Assembly (NCBI GenBank): GCA_033782935.1
Contig: JAWQEG010000412.1
Span: 1,229,501 to 1,293,500, forward strand
From: Petrolisthes cinctipes
Lineage: Eukaryota; Arthropoda; Malacostraca; Decapoda; Porcellanidae
DNA length: 64,000 nucleotides
Direction of reading: 5' to 3'
In this document: positions 61,681-64,000 of the stretch, in pieces
How positions within the stretch are numbered: the first letter of the stretch is position 1
How the letters are laid out: the number at the start of each line of letters is the position of its first letter
Made by a program: the position numbers and the translations under genes
The notes under the pieces: generated by a model
What the model was told of the DNA's origin: nothing
Seen by the model: the letters and a program-made list of their open reading frames with translations, nothing else
Database searches by the model: none

Positions 61681-64000
61681 CTTCTGGGACCCCATAATAT
61701 CGATATTTCGAGTGTTTTGGGCCTGAATTTGAGATATCGCCTTTACGCACCTAAAATATCGATTTTTAGCATGTTTTGGGCCTATATTTTGAAAATATTC
61801 TAGCACTGAGTAGGCATATACAGATCGCTTCTGGGTCCCAAAAATATTGAATTTTCGGGTGTTTTGAGCCTGAATTTGAGATATAAACGAGTACAGAAGA
61901 TGCATGCACATATCGACTTTTGGGCACCTAAAATATCGATTTTCAGTATGTTTTTGGCCTGTATTTTGAAAATACTCTAACACGGAGTAGGCATGTACAG
62001 ATCCCTTCTGGGACCCCTAAATATCGAATTTTCGGGTGTTTTGGGCCTTAATTCGAGATATCGACTTTTTGGCACCTAAAATATCGATTTTTAGCATCTT
62101 TTTAGCCTATATTTTAAAAACATTCTAGCACTCAGTAGGCATGTACAGATTGCTTCTGGGTCCCCAAAATATTGAATTTTCGGGTGTTTAGGGCCAGAAT
62201 TTGAGATATAAACCTGTACAGAAGATGCATGCACATATCGACTTTTGGGCACCTAAAAGATCGATTTTCAGTATGTTTTTGGCCTGTATTTTGAAAATAC
62301 TCTAACACGGAGTAGGCATGTACAGATCCCTTCTGGGACCCCTAAATATCGAATTTTTGGGTGTTTTGGGACTGAATTTGAGATATTGACTTTTTGTCAC
62401 CTAAAGGATCGATTTTTAGCATGTTTTTAGCCTATATTTTGAAAATATTCTAGCACTGAGTAGGCATGTAGAGACTGCTTCTGGGACCCCAAAATATTGA
62501 ATTTTTGGGTGTTTTGAGCCTGAATTTGAGATATAAAAGGGTACAGAAGATACATGCACATATTGACTTTGTGCATCTAAGATATGTATTTTCAGCATGT
62601 TTTGGGCATGTATTTTGAAAATACTCTAACACGGAGTAGGCATGTACAGATCGCTTCTGGGACCCCAAAATATCGAATTTTCGGGTGTTTTGAGCCTGAA
62701 TTTGAGATATAAACGGGTACTGAAGATGCATGCACATATCAACTTTTGGGCACCTAAAACATCAATTTTGAGCATGTTTTGGGCCTGTATTTTGTAAATA
62801 TTCTAGCACGGAGTAGGCATGTACAGATCGCTTCTGGGACCCCAAAATATCGAATTTTCGGGTGTTTTGAGCTTGAATTTGAGATATAAACGAGTACAGA
62901 AGATGCATGCACATATCGAATTTTAGGCACCTAAAATATCGATTTTCAGCATGTTATGAGCCTATATTTTGAAAACATTCTAGCACTGAGTAGGCATGTA
63001 CAGATCGCTTCTGGGACCCAAAAATATCGAATTTTCGGGTGTTTTGGGCCAGAATTTGAGATATAAACGGGTACAGAAGATGCATGCACATATCGACTTT
63101 TGGGCACCTAAAAGATCGATTTTCAGTATGTTTTTGGCCTGTATTTTGAAAATACTCTAACACGGAGTAGGAATGTACAGATCGCTTCTGGGACCCCTAA
63201 ATATCGAATTTTTGGGTGTTTTGGGCCATAATTTGAGATATCGTCTTTTTGGCACCTAAAATATCGATTTTTATCATGTTTTTAGCCTATATTTTGAAAA
63301 TATTCTAGCACTGATTAGGCATGTACAGATTGCTTCTGGGACCCCAAAATATTGAATTTTCGGGTGTTTAGGGCCAGAATTTGAGATATAAACGGGTACA
63401 GAAGATGCATGCACATATTGACTTTGGGCATCTAAAATATCGATTTTCAGCATGTTTTGGGCATGTATTTTGAAAATACTCTAACACGGAGTAGGCATGT
63501 ACAGATAGCTTCTGGAACCCCAAAATATCGAATTTTCGGGTGTTTTGAGCCTGAATTTGAGATATAAACGGGTACTGAAGATGCATGCACATATCGACTT
63601 TTGGGCACCTAAAACATCGATTTTGAGCATGTTTTTGGGCCTGTATTTTGTAAATACTCTAACACGGAGTAGGCATGTACAGATCGCTTCTGGGACCCCA
63701 TAATATCGAATTTTCGGGTGTTTTGGGCCTGAATTTGAGATATCGCCTTTACGCACCTAAAATATCGATTTTTAGCATGTTTTTAGCCTATATTTTGAAA
63801 ATATTCTAGCACTGAGTAGGCATGTACAGATCGCTTCTGGGACCCCATAATATCGAATTTTCGGGTGTTATGGGCCTGAATTTGAGATATCGCCTTTACG
63901 CACCTAAAATATCGATTTTTAGCTTGTTTTGAGCCTATATTTTGAAAATATTCTAGCACTGAGTAGGCATGTACAGATCGCTTCTGGGACCGAAAAATAT
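61681..64000 (+). repeat. Region V-b: heterogeneous monomers to the right edge
   Basis: Begins with a segment like D1/D2 (ACCCCATAATATCGATATTTCG near 61,688), then M-like pieces (GTGCATCTAAGATATG near 62,571; GAGTAGGAATG near 63,165). It ends with S2 units that have the ACCCCATAATATCG variant, at 63.67-63.95 kb. The window stops inside a monomer. Confidence 0.85.

Larger units (their letters stand above)
1..64000 (+). repeat. Tandem satellite array filling the window, head-to-tail
   Basis: Every part I read is made of one satellite family. The phase marker GGCATGTACAGAT recurs every 175-178 or 147-149 bp from position 87 to the right edge, always on the + strand, so I see no inverted segment. 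Two spacing classes define long (L) and short (S) monomers. Both ends of the window lie inside a monomer, so the array continues on both sides. Arrays of this size with HOR structure are typical of eukaryotic centromeres or pericentromeres; that role is inferred, since nothing here shows kinetochore binding directly. I do not recognise the family. It is not human alpha satellite, Arabidopsis 178-bp, rice CentO or maize CentC as I know them. There is no stretch over 300 bases that is free of the repeat. Confidence 0.98.

Noticed and set aside
1..64000. CRISPR array
   Set aside because: There are no unique spacers between repeats; the units are contiguous 148/177-bp satellite monomers.
1..64000. 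tRNA, rRNA or 5S-type tandem genes
   Set aside because: I saw no A and B box arrangement, cloverleaf or rRNA-like sequence; the unit is AT-rich with phased A/T tracts.
1..64000. Telomeric or microsatellite repeats
   Set aside because: No short-motif tandem runs beyond a few bases; only short A/T tracts within monomers.
1..64000. Identification as a known plant or animal satellite
   Set aside because: Length fits many families, but I could not match the sequence to any that I know, and no search could be run.

Overview
The whole 64 kb window is one uninterrupted tandem satellite array. I find no gene, RNA gene, transposon, CRISPR array or unique sequence in it. Every monomer points the same way, head to tail, with the reference phase taken at the conserved GGCATGTACAGAT. 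This is a eukaryotic centromeric or heterochromatic type of locus. The monomer length and the higher-order repeat (HOR) structure fit centromere satellites of plants or animals, but I do not recognise the sequence family and cannot name the organism. A hand-built monomer consensus is about 39% GC.

There are two length classes: a long monomer L (about 177 bp, range 175-178) and a short monomer S (about 148 bp, 147-149). L is itself an ancient dimer of two diverged half-units of about 88 bp. S is L minus 29 bp, removed between two ATAT tetranucleotides inside one half-unit. Because 177 = 3 x 59, chance reading frames stay open across consecutive L units and give minus-strand frames up to about 400 codons built of 59-residue repeats. 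Each S unit (147 or 149 bp is still in frame or shifts, 148 shifts by one) generally breaks them. I treat them as by-products of periodicity, not genes.

Layout. (I) 1-12.78 kb: heterogeneous L/S order, with an early 7-monomer 1149-bp unit (Y) inside longer 15- and 16-monomer periods and a local 501-bp duplication. (II) 12.78-24.1 kb: composite array of two HOR modules, X (11 monomers, 1857 bp) and Y (7 monomers, 1149 bp), in the order X-YYY-X-partial Y-X-Y-partial Y. (III) 24.1-29.9 kb: mosaic with overlapping 1001-bp and 1855-bp offsets, ending in a nearly perfect 1002-bp tandem duplication. (IV) 29.9-54.1 kb: four variants of a 33-monomer, 5515-bp HOR (M1-M4) that differ by discrete block insertions and deletions. 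(V) 54.1-64 kb: heterogeneous again, with a 677/1002-bp nested duplication at 59-61.7 kb.

The most unusual points are the nested 88 to 177 to HOR history, the 148-bp deletion class of nucleosome-core size, a 6-bp micro-inversion carried through HOR copies, linked CpG-to-TpG subtypes, and an exact event-by-event accounting of the lengths of the giant HOR copies. All measurements were made by eye from the sequence; no alignment program or database search was run.
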